This document shows, one piece after another, positions 43,350 through 51,863 of a stretch of DNA of 64,000 nucleotides (the stretch's first letter is position 1; each line of letters begins with the position of its first letter). Made by a program: the position numbers and the translations under genes. The DNA comes from Kosakonia sp. H02 (GTDB lineage: Bacteria > Pseudomonadota > Gammaproteobacteria > Enterobacterales > Enterobacteriaceae), in the NCBI GenBank assembly GCA_030704225.1, contig CP131915.1, positions 4,154,001-4,218,000 of the forward strand, read 5' to 3'. Below the pieces are notes generated by a model. The model was given only the letters and a program-made list of their open reading frames with translations, made no database searches and was not told the origin of the DNA.

Positions 43350-43817
43350 TTACTCGATGACGACCAGCGGCTCGTCAAATTCAACCGGTTGGCCACTTTC
43401 CACCAGAATGGCTTTCACCACGCCTGCTTTATCGGCTTCGATCTGGTTCATCATTTTCATGGCTTCAACGATGCAGAGGGTGTCGCCCACGTTGACTTTC
43501 TGGCCAATTTCGATAAAGGCTTTTGCGTCCGGGCTCGGGGTGCGATAGAAGGTTCCGACCATCGGGGAACGTACGATGTGACCACTGATTTCCGCTGCGG
43601 CTGCCGGTGCTTCTGCGGCTGTCGGTGCAACAGCGGTAGCCAGAGCGGGCTGTTGTTGCATCATCGGCGCGGCATAAGCCTGCTGCATAAGCGGGAAGCT
43701 GGCATTCGGCGCGCTGCGGCTAATGCGTACAGACTCTTCGCCTTCAGAAATTTCCAGTTCAGAGATGCCTGATTCTTCAACCAGCTCGATCAGTTTTTTA
43801 ATCTTACGAATATCCAT
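43350..43817 (-). CDS. accB: Biotin carboxyl carrier protein AccB
   Basis: 155 aa. The N-terminal domain (1-40, MDIRKIKKLIELVEESG) can autoregulate its operon in E. coli. An Ala/Pro-rich linker (about 50-75) leads to the biotinyl domain with the biotin lysine in VEAMKMMNQIEADKAG. The thumb segment (RTPSPDAKAFIEIGQKVN) is present. It lies 21 bp after aroQ and is co-transcribed with accC. Confidence 0.97.
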   Translation of the reverse strand: MDIRKIKKLIELVEESGISELEISEGEESVRISRSAPNASFPLMQQAYAAPMMQQQPALATAVAPTAAEAPAAAAEISGHIVRSPMVGTFYRTPSPDAKAFIEIGQKVNVGDTLCIVEAMKMMNQIEADKAGVVKAILVESGQPVEFDEPLVVIE

Positions 43818-43838
43818 GAGTGGGTTCCGTACTCTTGT

Positions 43839-44291
43839 TTAGTGTGATTGTGACAGGCGTTTGACCGCCGTCTGTAAAGCGTATGAATAACCGTCCGCAC
43901 CCAGCCCGCAAATAATGCCTGCGGCAATATCCGAAAGATAAGAGTGGTGGCGGAACGGCTCCCGCGCATGCACATTGCTCAGGTGGATCTCAATAAATGG
44001 GATACTCACCGCCAACAATGCGTCGCGGATAGCAACACTGGTGTGCGTAAACGCGGCCGGATTGATCAGGATGAAGTCAATATTGTCTTTAGCCTGATGA
44101 ATACGGTCGATGATTGCGTACTCCGCGTTTGACTGAAAATGCGCCAGTTCCACATCAAGCGACGCTGCTTCAGTGCTCAAGCGGTTAACAATCTCGTCGA
44201 GCGTGAGCGTGCCATACTTCTCCGGTTCGCGCGTACCGAGCATATTAAGGTTCGGTCCGTTCAATACCAATATGTGGAACTTATCAGCCAT
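43839..44291 (-). CDS. aroQ: Type II 3-dehydroquinate dehydratase AroQ
   Basis: 150 aa. Dodecameric type II enzyme of the shikimate pathway. The catalytic tyrosine and arginine lid lie in LNMLGTREPEKYG, the substrate-binding region is NPAAFTHTSVAIRDAL, and the catalytic His is in EIHLSNVHAREPFRHHS. K-12 uses type I AroD and lacks aroQ, so this is an accessory isozyme relative to E. coli. It shares the accBC transcription direction and neighbourhood seen in other enterobacteria. Confidence 0.95.
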   Translation of the reverse strand: MADKFHILVLNGPNLNMLGTREPEKYGTLTLDEIVNRLSTEAASLDVELAHFQSNAEYAIIDRIHQAKDNIDFILINPAAFTHTSVAIRDALLAVSIPFIEIHLSNVHAREPFRHHSYLSDIAAGIICGLGADGYSYALQTAVKRLSQSH

Positions 44292-44525
44292 TATGCCGCT
44301 ATCTCCTGCGATTCTCCGGTAAAAAACAAAATATACCTTCGATTTGCACTTGTCACCTTTTCAAAGGTGGAAAAAATCCGATAAAAAAGCGGAAGTCGCA
44401 CATTATAACGATTTCGTAGCAATTGGCAGCTAAATACTGGTCTTATCAGGGAAGATTATTAACCACGTCGCGAGATCGGGTGAAGAAAGGTGCGCTTTCT
44501 GCGGTGAACTGCACAGAATCGGCGA

Positions 44526-45125
44526 TTAACGCCACCACTGGCGGAACTTCTTATAACGCCACGCTAACAAGGTGAAAGCCGCAACGGCGTAGATGACAGG
44601 CTGAGGCGAGAGGATTTTCACCGACCACAGGTAGTGAATCGGCGCGAGGATCGCCACCAGATAGACGAAGTTGTGTAAGTTTTGCCAGCGCTTGCCCAGT
44701 TTACGCTGCGCCCACTGCGTTGAGGTCGCCGCCAGCGCGAGCAAAATCAACCAACTGATGGCCCCCAACATTAAATAAGGCCGCGTTGTCAGCTCCTGGC
44801 CCAGCAGCATCAGATTATTAATGCCCAGCTCCAGCAAGGCGTAGCTGGTAAGGTGCAACGTTGCCCACGCAAAGCACCATAGCCCGAGCAGGCGCCGGGT
44901 GCGAATCAATAAAGGTTGTTTCGCATAACGCGCGAGCGGTGCGACCAGCAGGCTGGCAAGCAGAAACTTCAGCGCCATCCTGCCGGTAAAATGCTGAATA
45001 TCTTTCGCCGGATCGGCACTGAAATAGCCCTGGTTTGCTGCCCAGAACAACCAGAGGAAGGGCAGCAGGCCTGCCAGATGAAGCGCCACTTTCAGCCAGG
45101 TAATCTGTTTTGCTGTTAAACGCAC
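44526..45125 (-). CDS. msrQ: Heme-binding membrane subunit MsrQ
   Basis: 199 aa from a GTG at 45125 that directly abuts the msrP stop. About six membrane helices of the ferric-reductase-like family, with heme-ligand histidines in the helices (FTGRMALKFLLASL; WATLHLTSYALL; LHNFVYLVAILAPIHYLW). It passes electrons from the quinone pool to MsrP, which repairs methionine sulfoxide in periplasmic proteins. Confidence 0.94.
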   Translation of the reverse strand: MRLTAKQITWLKVALHLAGLLPFLWLFWAANQGYFSADPAKDIQHFTGRMALKFLLASLLVAPLARYAKQPLLIRTRRLLGLWCFAWATLHLTSYALLELGINNLMLLGQELTTRPYLMLGAISWLILLALAATSTQWAQRKLGKRWQNLHNFVYLVAILAPIHYLWSVKILSPQPVIYAVAAFTLLAWRYKKFRQWWR

Positions 45126-46121
45126 TCAAAAATTCTCCCGCAGATCCAGCCCGCGATAAAGGGATGCCACCTCATCGGCGTAACCATTAAACAGCAAGGT
45201 TGGCTGACGTTTTACATCTAATGCGCCGCCCGATCCAATAAAACGTTCGGTCGCCTGCGACCAGCGCGGGTGGTCAACATGCGGGTTCACATTGGCGTAA
45301 AAGCCATACTCATCCGGCGCGGAGAGGTTCCAGGTGGTAGGCGGCCGTTTGCTGGTCAGTTTAATACTGACAATCGATTTTATGCCTTTAAAGCCATATT
45401 TCCACGGCACCGTCAGGCGAATGGGCGCACCATTTTGCGGCGGCAAGGCTTTGCCGTAGACACCCACGGTAAGAAGGGTCAAAGGGTGCATCGCTTCATC
45501 TATACGTAGCCCTTCAACATACGGGTAAGCTAACCCGCCACCGATGAACCGATCTTTTTGCCCCGGCATCTCTTCCGGCGCATAGCGGGTTTCGAAAGCG
45601 ACATATTTGGCATTGCTGGTGGGTTCTACCAGCGCCAGCAATTTATGCAGCGGAAAACCAATCCACGGCACGACCATTGACCAGGCTTCAACGCAGCGCA
45701 TGCGATAAATTCGCTCTTCCAGCGGGAAACGCGACGTGAGTGCCGCATGATCAAGCGTGAGCGGTTTTGCCACTTCGCCATCTATCGTTAAGGTCCAGGG
45801 ATCGGTTTTCAGGCTCCCGGCATTGGCGGCAGGATCGGCTTTATCCAGCCCGAACTCGTAAAAGTTGTTGTAGCCGGTGACCTTATCTTCCGGCGTCAGC
45901 GGGAGCGAGTTTTGCCAGTGTTCAGGCTTGCTGAAATCGAGTGGTTTTCCGGCTGGCGCTTTTGGGCGATCGTGGCCTTTAAACCAGCTCAACAAATCGG
46001 CATGAGCCGCCGATGAAAAGGTTGCCGCCGTTGCGCCAATGCCCAGCATTTTTAACACCTGGCGGCGCTGCATCATAAAAACGGATTCAGCGGTGATATC
46101 AGCTTCGGTCAGTTTTTTCAT
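45126..46121 (-). CDS. msrP: Periplasmic methionine sulfoxide reductase MsrP
   Basis: 331 aa from the ATG at 46121; two further start codons (46124, 46127) lie directly before it, with a GGAGG at 46130-46134. The N-terminus carries a Tat signal (MQRRQVLKMLG) ending AAHA, so the molybdopterin enzyme is folded before export. The Mo-ligating cysteine is in RMRCVEAWSMVVPW. The C-terminus RGLDLRENF is the family ending. It is coupled to msrQ. In K-12 these genes lie far away with yedVW/hiuH; here they lie between aroQ and csrD. Confidence 0.95.
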   Translation of the reverse strand: MKKLTEADITAESVFMMQRRQVLKMLGIGATAATFSSAAHADLLSWFKGHDRPKAPAGKPLDFSKPEHWQNSLPLTPEDKVTGYNNFYEFGLDKADPAANAGSLKTDPWTLTIDGEVAKPLTLDHAALTSRFPLEERIYRMRCVEAWSMVVPWIGFPLHKLLALVEPTSNAKYVAFETRYAPEEMPGQKDRFIGGGLAYPYVEGLRIDEAMHPLTLLTVGVYGKALPPQNGAPIRLTVPWKYGFKGIKSIVSIKLTSKRPPTTWNLSAPDEYGFYANVNPHVDHPRWSQATERFIGSGGALDVKRQPTLLFNGYADEVASLYRGLDLRENF

Positions 46122-46418
46122 CATCACATCCTCCGGTTGAATAAAAACTAAGCATGATGCAAGCGGAACGTTAACGCGAGTAGGAGTATGTTACCAAACA
46201 TTGAAAAAAGCGTGTTAAAGCCATTCTTTAGGCCTATTGATGATTGGAAAATAATTTCTGAAGACTATACTCGCTGGTGTGAAGCGATGTACCAAATTAT
46301 TCCTAAAATCCGCAGGCTCTTTCGGGTCGCGCTTATGCTTAAAAGTTAGTACTTACTTTATCGACTTTACACAGGTCGATATCGTTTCGTTCTTTAATAC
46401 CACGGAGTTAACACACGG
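46122..46418. other. Divergent msrP / csrD intergenic region
   Basis: About 300 bp, AT-rich near msrP, with promoters for both genes expected. A CACGGAG ribosome site precedes csrD. No ORF or strong palindrome was recognised. Confidence 0.45.
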
Positions 46419-48362
46419 ATGCGATTAACGACGAAGTTTTCTGCTTTTGTGACGCTGCTAACGGGGCTGGCGATATTTGTCACCCTTATTGGCTGCTCAT
46501 TGAGCTTTTATAATGCCATTCAAAACAAGATTGCCAACCGCGTCCAGGCCGTAGCTGCCGTTATTGATACCCGCTTACTTACCACGCCCATAAATCAGCT
46601 TGTACCGCAGCTTGATGAGCTAATGGTGCCGGTGGATATTACCGCCATCGCCATTAAGCAAGGCAGGCATACGATCCTCAGCCATACCCGCAACCAAACG
46701 TATCGTCCGGCGGGCAGTAACTACGCCTTTCGGCAAATGCAGATCCCGTCGCTGAAAAACCCCGGTGTCACCTTTTCTCTTACTTACCAGGATCCGATGG
46801 CGAACTACTTTCGTTCGCTGTTGACCACCGCGCCGCTGACGGTCGCGATCGGTTTTATGATTGTTATCATCTTTCTCTCAGTACGCTGGCTGCGGCGGCA
46901 GCTTTCCGGGCAGGAACTGCTGGAGATACGGGCGACACGGATCCTCAACGGTGAGCGCGGGTCGCAAGTGCGGGGAAGTATTTATGAGTGGCCATCGCGC
47001 ACCAGTAGCGCACTTGATGTGCTGCTGACGGACATACAATTTGCCAGCGATCAGCGTAGCCGCATGGATACATTGATTCGCTCCTATGCGGCGCAGGACA
47101 CGCGCACCGGGCTGAATAACCGCTTGTTCTTTGATAACCAGTTGGCAACGCTGCTGGAAGATCAGGAAAAGGTCGGTTCGCATGGCGTGGTGATGATGAT
47201 CCGCCTGCCGGATTTCGAGTTGCTGCGTAACAGCGATGCGCAGTCGACAGCGGCGGAAGAGTACCTTTTCGCGCTCATCAACTTACTTTCCACCTTTATT
47301 ATGCGTTATCCCGGCGCGTTGCTGGCACGTTACCACCGCAGCGATTTCGCCGTGCTGCTTCCACACCGCACATTAAAGGAAGCGGAGAGTATCGCCGGGC
47401 AGATCCTCAAATCTATCGACGGCCTGCCGCCGACAAAAATGCTGACTCGCGACGATATTATGCATATTGGTATCTGCGGCTGGCGCGGCGGGCAGTCCAC
47501 GGAACAGGTTATGGAGCATGCGGAAGCCGCCGCGCGCAACGCCGTATTACAAGGGGCTAATGGTTGGTCGATTTATGACGATACTCTACCTGAGCAAGGG
47601 CGCGGAAATGTACGCTGGCGAACGCTTATTGAACAGATGCTGAGTCGTGGCGGGCCGCGCGTGTATCAGAAACCGGCCGTTAACCGCGACGGGCAAGTGC
47701 ATCATCGGGAGTTAATGTGCCGCATTTTCGACGGCGAACAGGAGGTAATATCCGAAGAATATATGCCGATGGTATTACAGTTCGGTCTGGCTGAAGAGTA
47801 TGACCGTTTGCAGGTGACGCGCGTTATCCCTTTTCTGAGTTATTGGCCGGAAGAGAACCTGGCGATGCAGGTGACCGTCGAGTCACTGATCCGCCCGCGT
47901 TTTCAGCGCTGGCTGCGTGATACCCTGATGCAATGCGAAAAATCGCAACGCAAACGGATTATTTTTGAACTTGCTGAGGCCGATGTATGTCAACACATCA
48001 GCCGGTTACAGTCGGTTGTGCGTTTAATCAACGCGTTGGGCGCGCGCGTGGCAGTTGTTCAGGCGGGTCTGACGTTGGTTAGCACAAATTGGATTAAAGC
48101 GTTGGATGTTGAATTACTCAAGCTGCATCCGGGGTTGGTCAGGAACATTGAGAAACGCACCGAAAACCAGTTGCTGGTGCAAAGCCTTGTCGAGGCGTGC
48201 AAAGGGACGCAAACGCGCGTTTTTGCGACCGGAGTACGTTCGCGTGGCGAGTGGCAGATGCTGGTGGAACGAGGTGTTGCGGGTGGACAAGGCGATTTCT
48301 TTGCCTCTTCTCAACCGCTCGATACCAATGTGAAAAAATATTCGCAAAGATATTCGGTTTGA
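46419..48362 (+). CDS. csrD: RNase E specificity factor CsrD
   Basis: 647 aa (K-12 646). Two membrane segments (about 10-30 and 140-160) flank a periplasmic region, followed by a HAMP-like linker. GGDEF and EAL domains are both degenerate: the GGDEF site reads HRSDF (YHRSDFAVLL) and the EAL site ELM (HRELMCRIF), as in authentic CsrD. It does not make or cleave cyclic-di-GMP but targets the sRNAs CsrB and CsrC for RNase E decay, tuning CsrA activity. It is monocistronic upstream of mreB. Confidence 0.95.
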   Translation: MRLTTKFSAFVTLLTGLAIFVTLIGCSLSFYNAIQNKIANRVQAVAAVIDTRLLTTPINQLVPQLDELMVPVDITAIAIKQGRHTILSHTRNQTYRPAGSNYAFRQMQIPSLKNPGVTFSLTYQDPMANYFRSLLTTAPLTVAIGFMIVIIFLSVRWLRRQLSGQELLEIRATRILNGERGSQVRGSIYEWPSRTSSALDVLLTDIQFASDQRSRMDTLIRSYAAQDTRTGLNNRLFFDNQLATLLEDQEKVGSHGVVMMIRLPDFELLRNSDAQSTAAEEYLFALINLLSTFIMRYPGALLARYHRSDFAVLLPHRTLKEAESIAGQILKSIDGLPPTKMLTRDDIMHIGICGWRGGQSTEQVMEHAEAAARNAVLQGANGWSIYDDTLPEQGRGNVRWRTLIEQMLSRGGPRVYQKPAVNRDGQVHHRELMCRIFDGEQEVISEEYMPMVLQFGLAEEYDRLQVTRVIPFLSYWPEENLAMQVTVESLIRPRFQRWLRDTLMQCEKSQRKRIIFELAEADVCQHISRLQSVVRLINALGARVAVVQAGLTLVSTNWIKALDVELLKLHPGLVRNIEKRTENQLLVQSLVEACKGTQTRVFATGVRSRGEWQMLVERGVAGGQGDFFASSQPLDTNVKKYSQRYSV

Positions 48363-48668
48363 ACTGCTGTTTGAATCGTTTTCACGTAGAATAATGCGCG
48401 CTGCTGTGTTTGGGGGTGTGCGTGCCTGCCCGCCGGATTATTGCAGTGAATAAAAGCCGGTTTGACCTTTGACAGGTTGTAAACGCAACATGCTGGAACA
48501 GTTGGTTTTTTTCGCTTCCGGACGAAGTCATGTCGATTTGCAACAAAGGAAACAAACTGCACTAATTTTCACCGTAGCAGAGGCTTCTTGTGCCTTGTCG
48601 CTGCTGCGTGTGGTTGGTAAAGTAAGCGGATTTTGTTTCCGCCCCAGCTTTCAGGATTATCCCTTAGT
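48363..48668 (+). promoter_or_regulatory. csrD-mreB intergenic region
   Basis: 306 bp holding the mreB promoter(s) and leader. A 68-codon open frame here has no homology that I recognise and weak start context, so it is not annotated. No classical terminator after csrD is obvious. Confidence 0.45.
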
Positions 48669-49712
48669 ATGTTGAAAAAATTTCGTGGCATGTTTTCCAA
48701 TGACCTGTCCATTGACCTGGGTACCGCGAATACCCTGATTTATGTAAAAGGACAAGGCATCGTACTGAATGAGCCTTCCGTGGTGGCCATTCGCCAGGAT
48801 CGTGCCGGTTCACCGAAAAGTGTAGCCGCCGTCGGTCATGAAGCGAAACAGATGCTTGGGCGAACTCCGGGCAATATCGCGGCTATCCGCCCGATGAAAG
48901 ACGGCGTTATCGCTGACTTCTTCGTGACCGAAAAAATGTTGCAGCACTTCATCAAACAAGTGCACAGCAACAGTTTTATGCGCCCAAGCCCGCGCGTTCT
49001 GGTTTGCGTCCCGGTTGGCGCAACGCAGGTTGAACGCCGCGCAATCCGTGAATCTGCACAGGGCGCAGGCGCCCGTGAAGTCTTCCTGATTGAAGAACCG
49101 ATGGCCGCTGCGATTGGCGCGGGCTTACCGGTTTCTGAAGCGACCGGTTCTATGGTTGTTGATATCGGCGGCGGTACCACTGAAGTCGCTGTTATCTCTC
49201 TGAACGGCGTTGTTTACTCCTCTTCTGTGCGCATTGGCGGTGACCGCTTCGACGAAGCCATCATTAATTATGTGCGTCGTAACTACGGTTCCCTGATCGG
49301 TGAAGCCACCGCAGAACGTATCAAACACGAGATTGGCTCTGCCTATCCGGGCGACGAAGTGCGCGAAATCGAAGTGCGTGGCCGTAACCTGGCTGAAGGT
49401 GTACCGCGCGGTTTCACCCTGAACTCTAACGAAATCCTCGAAGCCTTGCAGGAACCACTGACCGGTATCGTCAGCGCCGTAATGGTTGCGCTGGAACAGT
49501 GCCCGCCGGAACTGGCTTCTGATATCTCCGAACGCGGTATGGTTCTGACCGGTGGCGGTGCGCTGCTGCGTAACCTTGATCGCCTGTTGATGGAAGAGAC
49601 GGGTATCCCTGTAGTAGTTGCAGAAGATCCACTGACTTGCGTAGCGCGTGGCGGCGGCAAGGCGCTGGAAATGATCGATATGCACGGCGGCGACTTGTTC
49701 AGCGAAGAGTAG
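48669..49712 (+). CDS. mreB: Rod-shape actin homologue MreB
   Basis: 347 aa from the ATG at 48669 (MLKKFRGMFSNDLSIDLGTANT). Bacterial actin that polymerises on the inner face of the membrane and directs lateral wall synthesis. ATP-binding motifs are DLGTANTLIYV (phosphate 1), DIGGGTTEVAV (phosphate 2) and LTGGGALLRNLDRL (adenosine). The amphipathic N-terminus provides membrane contact. It is first in mreBCD, with an attenuator-like hairpin after it. Confidence 0.99.
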   Translation: MLKKFRGMFSNDLSIDLGTANTLIYVKGQGIVLNEPSVVAIRQDRAGSPKSVAAVGHEAKQMLGRTPGNIAAIRPMKDGVIADFFVTEKMLQHFIKQVHSNSFMRPSPRVLVCVPVGATQVERRAIRESAQGAGAREVFLIEEPMAAAIGAGLPVSEATGSMVVDIGGGTTEVAVISLNGVVYSSSVRIGGDRFDEAIINYVRRNYGSLIGEATAERIKHEIGSAYPGDEVREIEVRGRNLAEGVPRGFTLNSNEILEALQEPLTGIVSAVMVALEQCPPELASDISERGMVLTGGGALLRNLDRLLMEETGIPVVVAEDPLTCVARGGGKALEMIDMHGGDLFSEE

Positions 49713-49719
49713 TCCGCGC

Positions 49720-49750
49720 CAGATACGGAGCAGAGGTTGCTCCGTATCTG
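49720..49750 (+). terminator. Attenuator-like hairpin between mreB and mreC
   Basis: Perfect 13-bp stem (CAGATACGGAGCA / TGCTCCGTATCTG) with a 5-nt loop, 8 nt past the mreB stop. It is followed only by TCTGG, so termination should be partial, giving more mreB than mreCD transcript. Confidence 0.7.
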
Positions 49751-49775
49751 TCTGGCCTGAGAATACGCAAAGCCT

Positions 49776-50774
49776 ATGAAGCCAATTTTTAGCCGTGGCC
49801 CGTCACTGCAAATTCGCCTTTTTCTGGCGGTTTTGGTGGCGCTTGGAGTCATTATTGCCGACAGCCGCCTCGGTACGTTCAGCCAAATCCGAACGTATAT
49901 GGATACTGCCGTCAGCCCTTTCTATTTTATTTCCAATGGACCCCGCGAATTATTAGACAGCGTGTCGCAAACGCTGGCCTCGCGCGATCAGCTTGAGCTT
50001 GAAAACCGGGCGCTGCGTCAGGAACTGCTGCTAAAAAACAGCGAACTGTTGATGTTAGGACAGTACAAGCAGGAGAACGCGCGCCTGCGCGAACTGCTGG
50101 GTTCGCCGTTGCGTCAGGACGAGCAAAAAATGGTGACCCAGGTTATCTCAACGGTTAACGACCCTTACAGCGATCAGGTGGTTATCGACAAAGGCAGCGT
50201 CAACGGCGTCTATGAAGGCCAGCCGGTGATCAGCGATAAAGGCGTTGTCGGTCAGGTGATCGCCGTGGCGAAACTGACCAGCCGGGTGCTGCTGATTTGC
50301 GATGCTACCCACGCACTGCCGATTCAGGTGTTGCGTAACGATATCCGCGTGATTGCCGCCGGTAACGGCTGCACCGACGATCTGCAACTGGAACATCTGC
50401 CGGCGAATACCGATATTCGCGTGGGTGATGTGCTGGTCACTTCAGGCCTCGGCGGGCGTTTCCCGGAAGGGTATCCGGTGGCGGTGGTCTCTTCCGTGAA
50501 ACTGGATACACAGCGTGCTTACACCGTGATTCAGGCGCGACCTACTGCCGGTTTGCAGCGTTTGCGTTATTTGCTGCTGCTGTGGGGCTCCGATCGTAAT
50601 GGCACTAATCCGCGTACGCCGGAAGATGTGCACCGCGTTGCTAATGAACGTCTGTTACAAATGATGCCGCAGGTTTTACCGTCCCCGGATACGATGGGGC
50701 CGCCTGCGCCAATGCCTGCTCCGGCCACCGGTATTACACAGCCGCCGCCGCAACTCTCTCCGGGAGGGCAATAG
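49776..50774 (+). CDS. mreC: Cell shape protein MreC
   Basis: 332 aa (K-12 367, the difference being in the variable C-terminal tail). A bitopic protein: one membrane helix at about 12-32, a periplasmic coiled coil (QLELENRALRQELLLKNSELL) and two beta-barrel domains (VISTVNDPYSDQVVIDKGSVNG; DVLVTSGLGGRFPEGYPVA). It links MreB to PBP2/RodA. It ends in a proline-rich tail and overlaps mreD by one base. Confidence 0.96.
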   Translation: MKPIFSRGPSLQIRLFLAVLVALGVIIADSRLGTFSQIRTYMDTAVSPFYFISNGPRELLDSVSQTLASRDQLELENRALRQELLLKNSELLMLGQYKQENARLRELLGSPLRQDEQKMVTQVISTVNDPYSDQVVIDKGSVNGVYEGQPVISDKGVVGQVIAVAKLTSRVLLICDATHALPIQVLRNDIRVIAAGNGCTDDLQLEHLPANTDIRVGDVLVTSGLGGRFPEGYPVAVVSSVKLDTQRAYTVIQARPTAGLQRLRYLLLLWGSDRNGTNPRTPEDVHRVANERLLQMMPQVLPSPDTMGPPAPMPAPATGITQPPPQLSPGGQ

Positions 50775-51262
50775 TGGCAAGCTATCGCAGCCAGGGGCGC
50801 TGGGTCATCTGGCTCTCGTTTTTTATTGCGCTATTGCTTCAAATCATGCCCTGGCCGGATAGCATTCTTGTCTACCGGCCAAATTGGGTGCTGCTTATTC
50901 TTCTCTACTGGATCCTCGCCTTACCGCACCGCGTAAATGTTGGTACGGGTTTCGCGATGGGTGCCATACTGGATCTGATTAGCGGGTCTACACTTGGCGT
51001 ACGGGCGCTGTCTCTGAGCATCGTTGCCTATCTGGTCGCACTGAAATTTCAGTTATTCCGTAATCTGGCGCTCTGGCAACAGGCGCTGGTGGTGATGTTG
51101 TTGTCGCTGGCAACAGAAGTGATCGTCTTTTGGGCCGAATTTCTGGTGATTAACGTCTCCTTTAAACCAGAAATTTTCTGGAGCAGCCTGGTCAATGGGG
51201 TGCTCTGGCCGTGGATTTTCCTGTTAATGCGTAAGATTCGTCAGCAGTTTGCGGTGCAATAA
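50774..51262 (+). CDS. mreD: Cell shape membrane protein MreD
   Basis: 162 aa from a GTG at 50774 whose G is the last base of the mreC stop, implying coupled translation. Five or six membrane helices; conserved motifs PNWVLLILLYWILALPHRVNVGTGFAMGAILDLISGSTLGV. It forms the elongasome with MreC, RodA and PBP2. Confidence 0.96.
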   Translation: MASYRSQGRWVIWLSFFIALLLQIMPWPDSILVYRPNWVLLILLYWILALPHRVNVGTGFAMGAILDLISGSTLGVRALSLSIVAYLVALKFQLFRNLALWQQALVVMLLSLATEVIVFWAEFLVINVSFKPEIFWSSLVNGVLWPWIFLLMRKIRQQFAVQ

Positions 51263-51269
51263 GGGTTAT

Positions 51270-51863
51270 ATGACAGATATCTGGCTTGCTTCTGGTTCTC
51301 CCCGCCGTCAGGAACTGCTGACGCAACTCGGCGTTTCGTTTGAGCGTATCGTCCCGGGAATTGAGGAACAGCGTCATGCCGGGGAAAGTGCCCGGCAGTA
51401 CGTGTTGCGGCTGGCGCGTGAAAAGGCGCTGGCGGGCGTGAAAATGGCTTCGCGCGATTTGCCGGTGTTGGGCGCGGATACCATCGTCATATTAAATGGC
51501 GAAGTGCTTGAAAAACCGAAAGACTCCTCGCATGCTGCCAGTATGTTGCGTCAACTCTCCGGGCAAACTCACCAGGTAATGACCGCCGTGGCACTGGCCG
51601 ACAGCCAGCAGGTGCTGGATTGTCTGGTGGAAACCGATGTGACCTTCAGAGTGTTATCGGAACAGGATATTGCCGGCTATGTCGCCAGTGGGGAGCCGCT
51701 GGATAAAGCCGGCGCGTATGGTATTCAGGGTCTGGGTGGCTGTTTCGTCAGGACAATTAACGGTAGTTATCATGCCGTTGTGGGGTTACCGCTGGTGGAA
51801 ACCTTTGAATTGCTAAGCAATTTTAACGCACTGCGTGAAGGAAGAGATAATCATGACGGCTGA
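51270..51863 (+). CDS. yhdE: Maf-type dTTP/UTP pyrophosphatase YhdE
   Basis: 197 aa from the ATG at 51270, 7 nt after mreD. It is a house-cleaning nucleotide pyrophosphatase with a preference for dTTP, UTP and modified pyrimidines in E. coli. Motifs are LASGSPRRQELL at the N-terminus, LGADTIVILNGEVLEKPKD (catalytic acidic residues) and DKAGAYGIQGLGG. It overlaps rng by 11 nt. Confidence 0.95.
   Translation: MTDIWLASGSPRRQELLTQLGVSFERIVPGIEEQRHAGESARQYVLRLAREKALAGVKMASRDLPVLGADTIVILNGEVLEKPKDSSHAASMLRQLSGQTHQVMTAVALADSQQVLDCLVETDVTFRVLSEQDIAGYVASGEPLDKAGAYGIQGLGGCFVRTINGSYHAVVGLPLVETFELLSNFNALREGRDNHDG

Noticed and set aside
46419..48362. Active cyclic-di-GMP enzyme
   Set aside because: The GGDEF and EAL signatures read HRSDF and ELM, so it is CsrD rather than a cyclase or phosphodiesterase.
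48490..48675. 62-codon frame before mreB
   Set aside because: No clear ribosome site and no family resemblance; it overlaps the mreB start, so it is more likely leader sequence.
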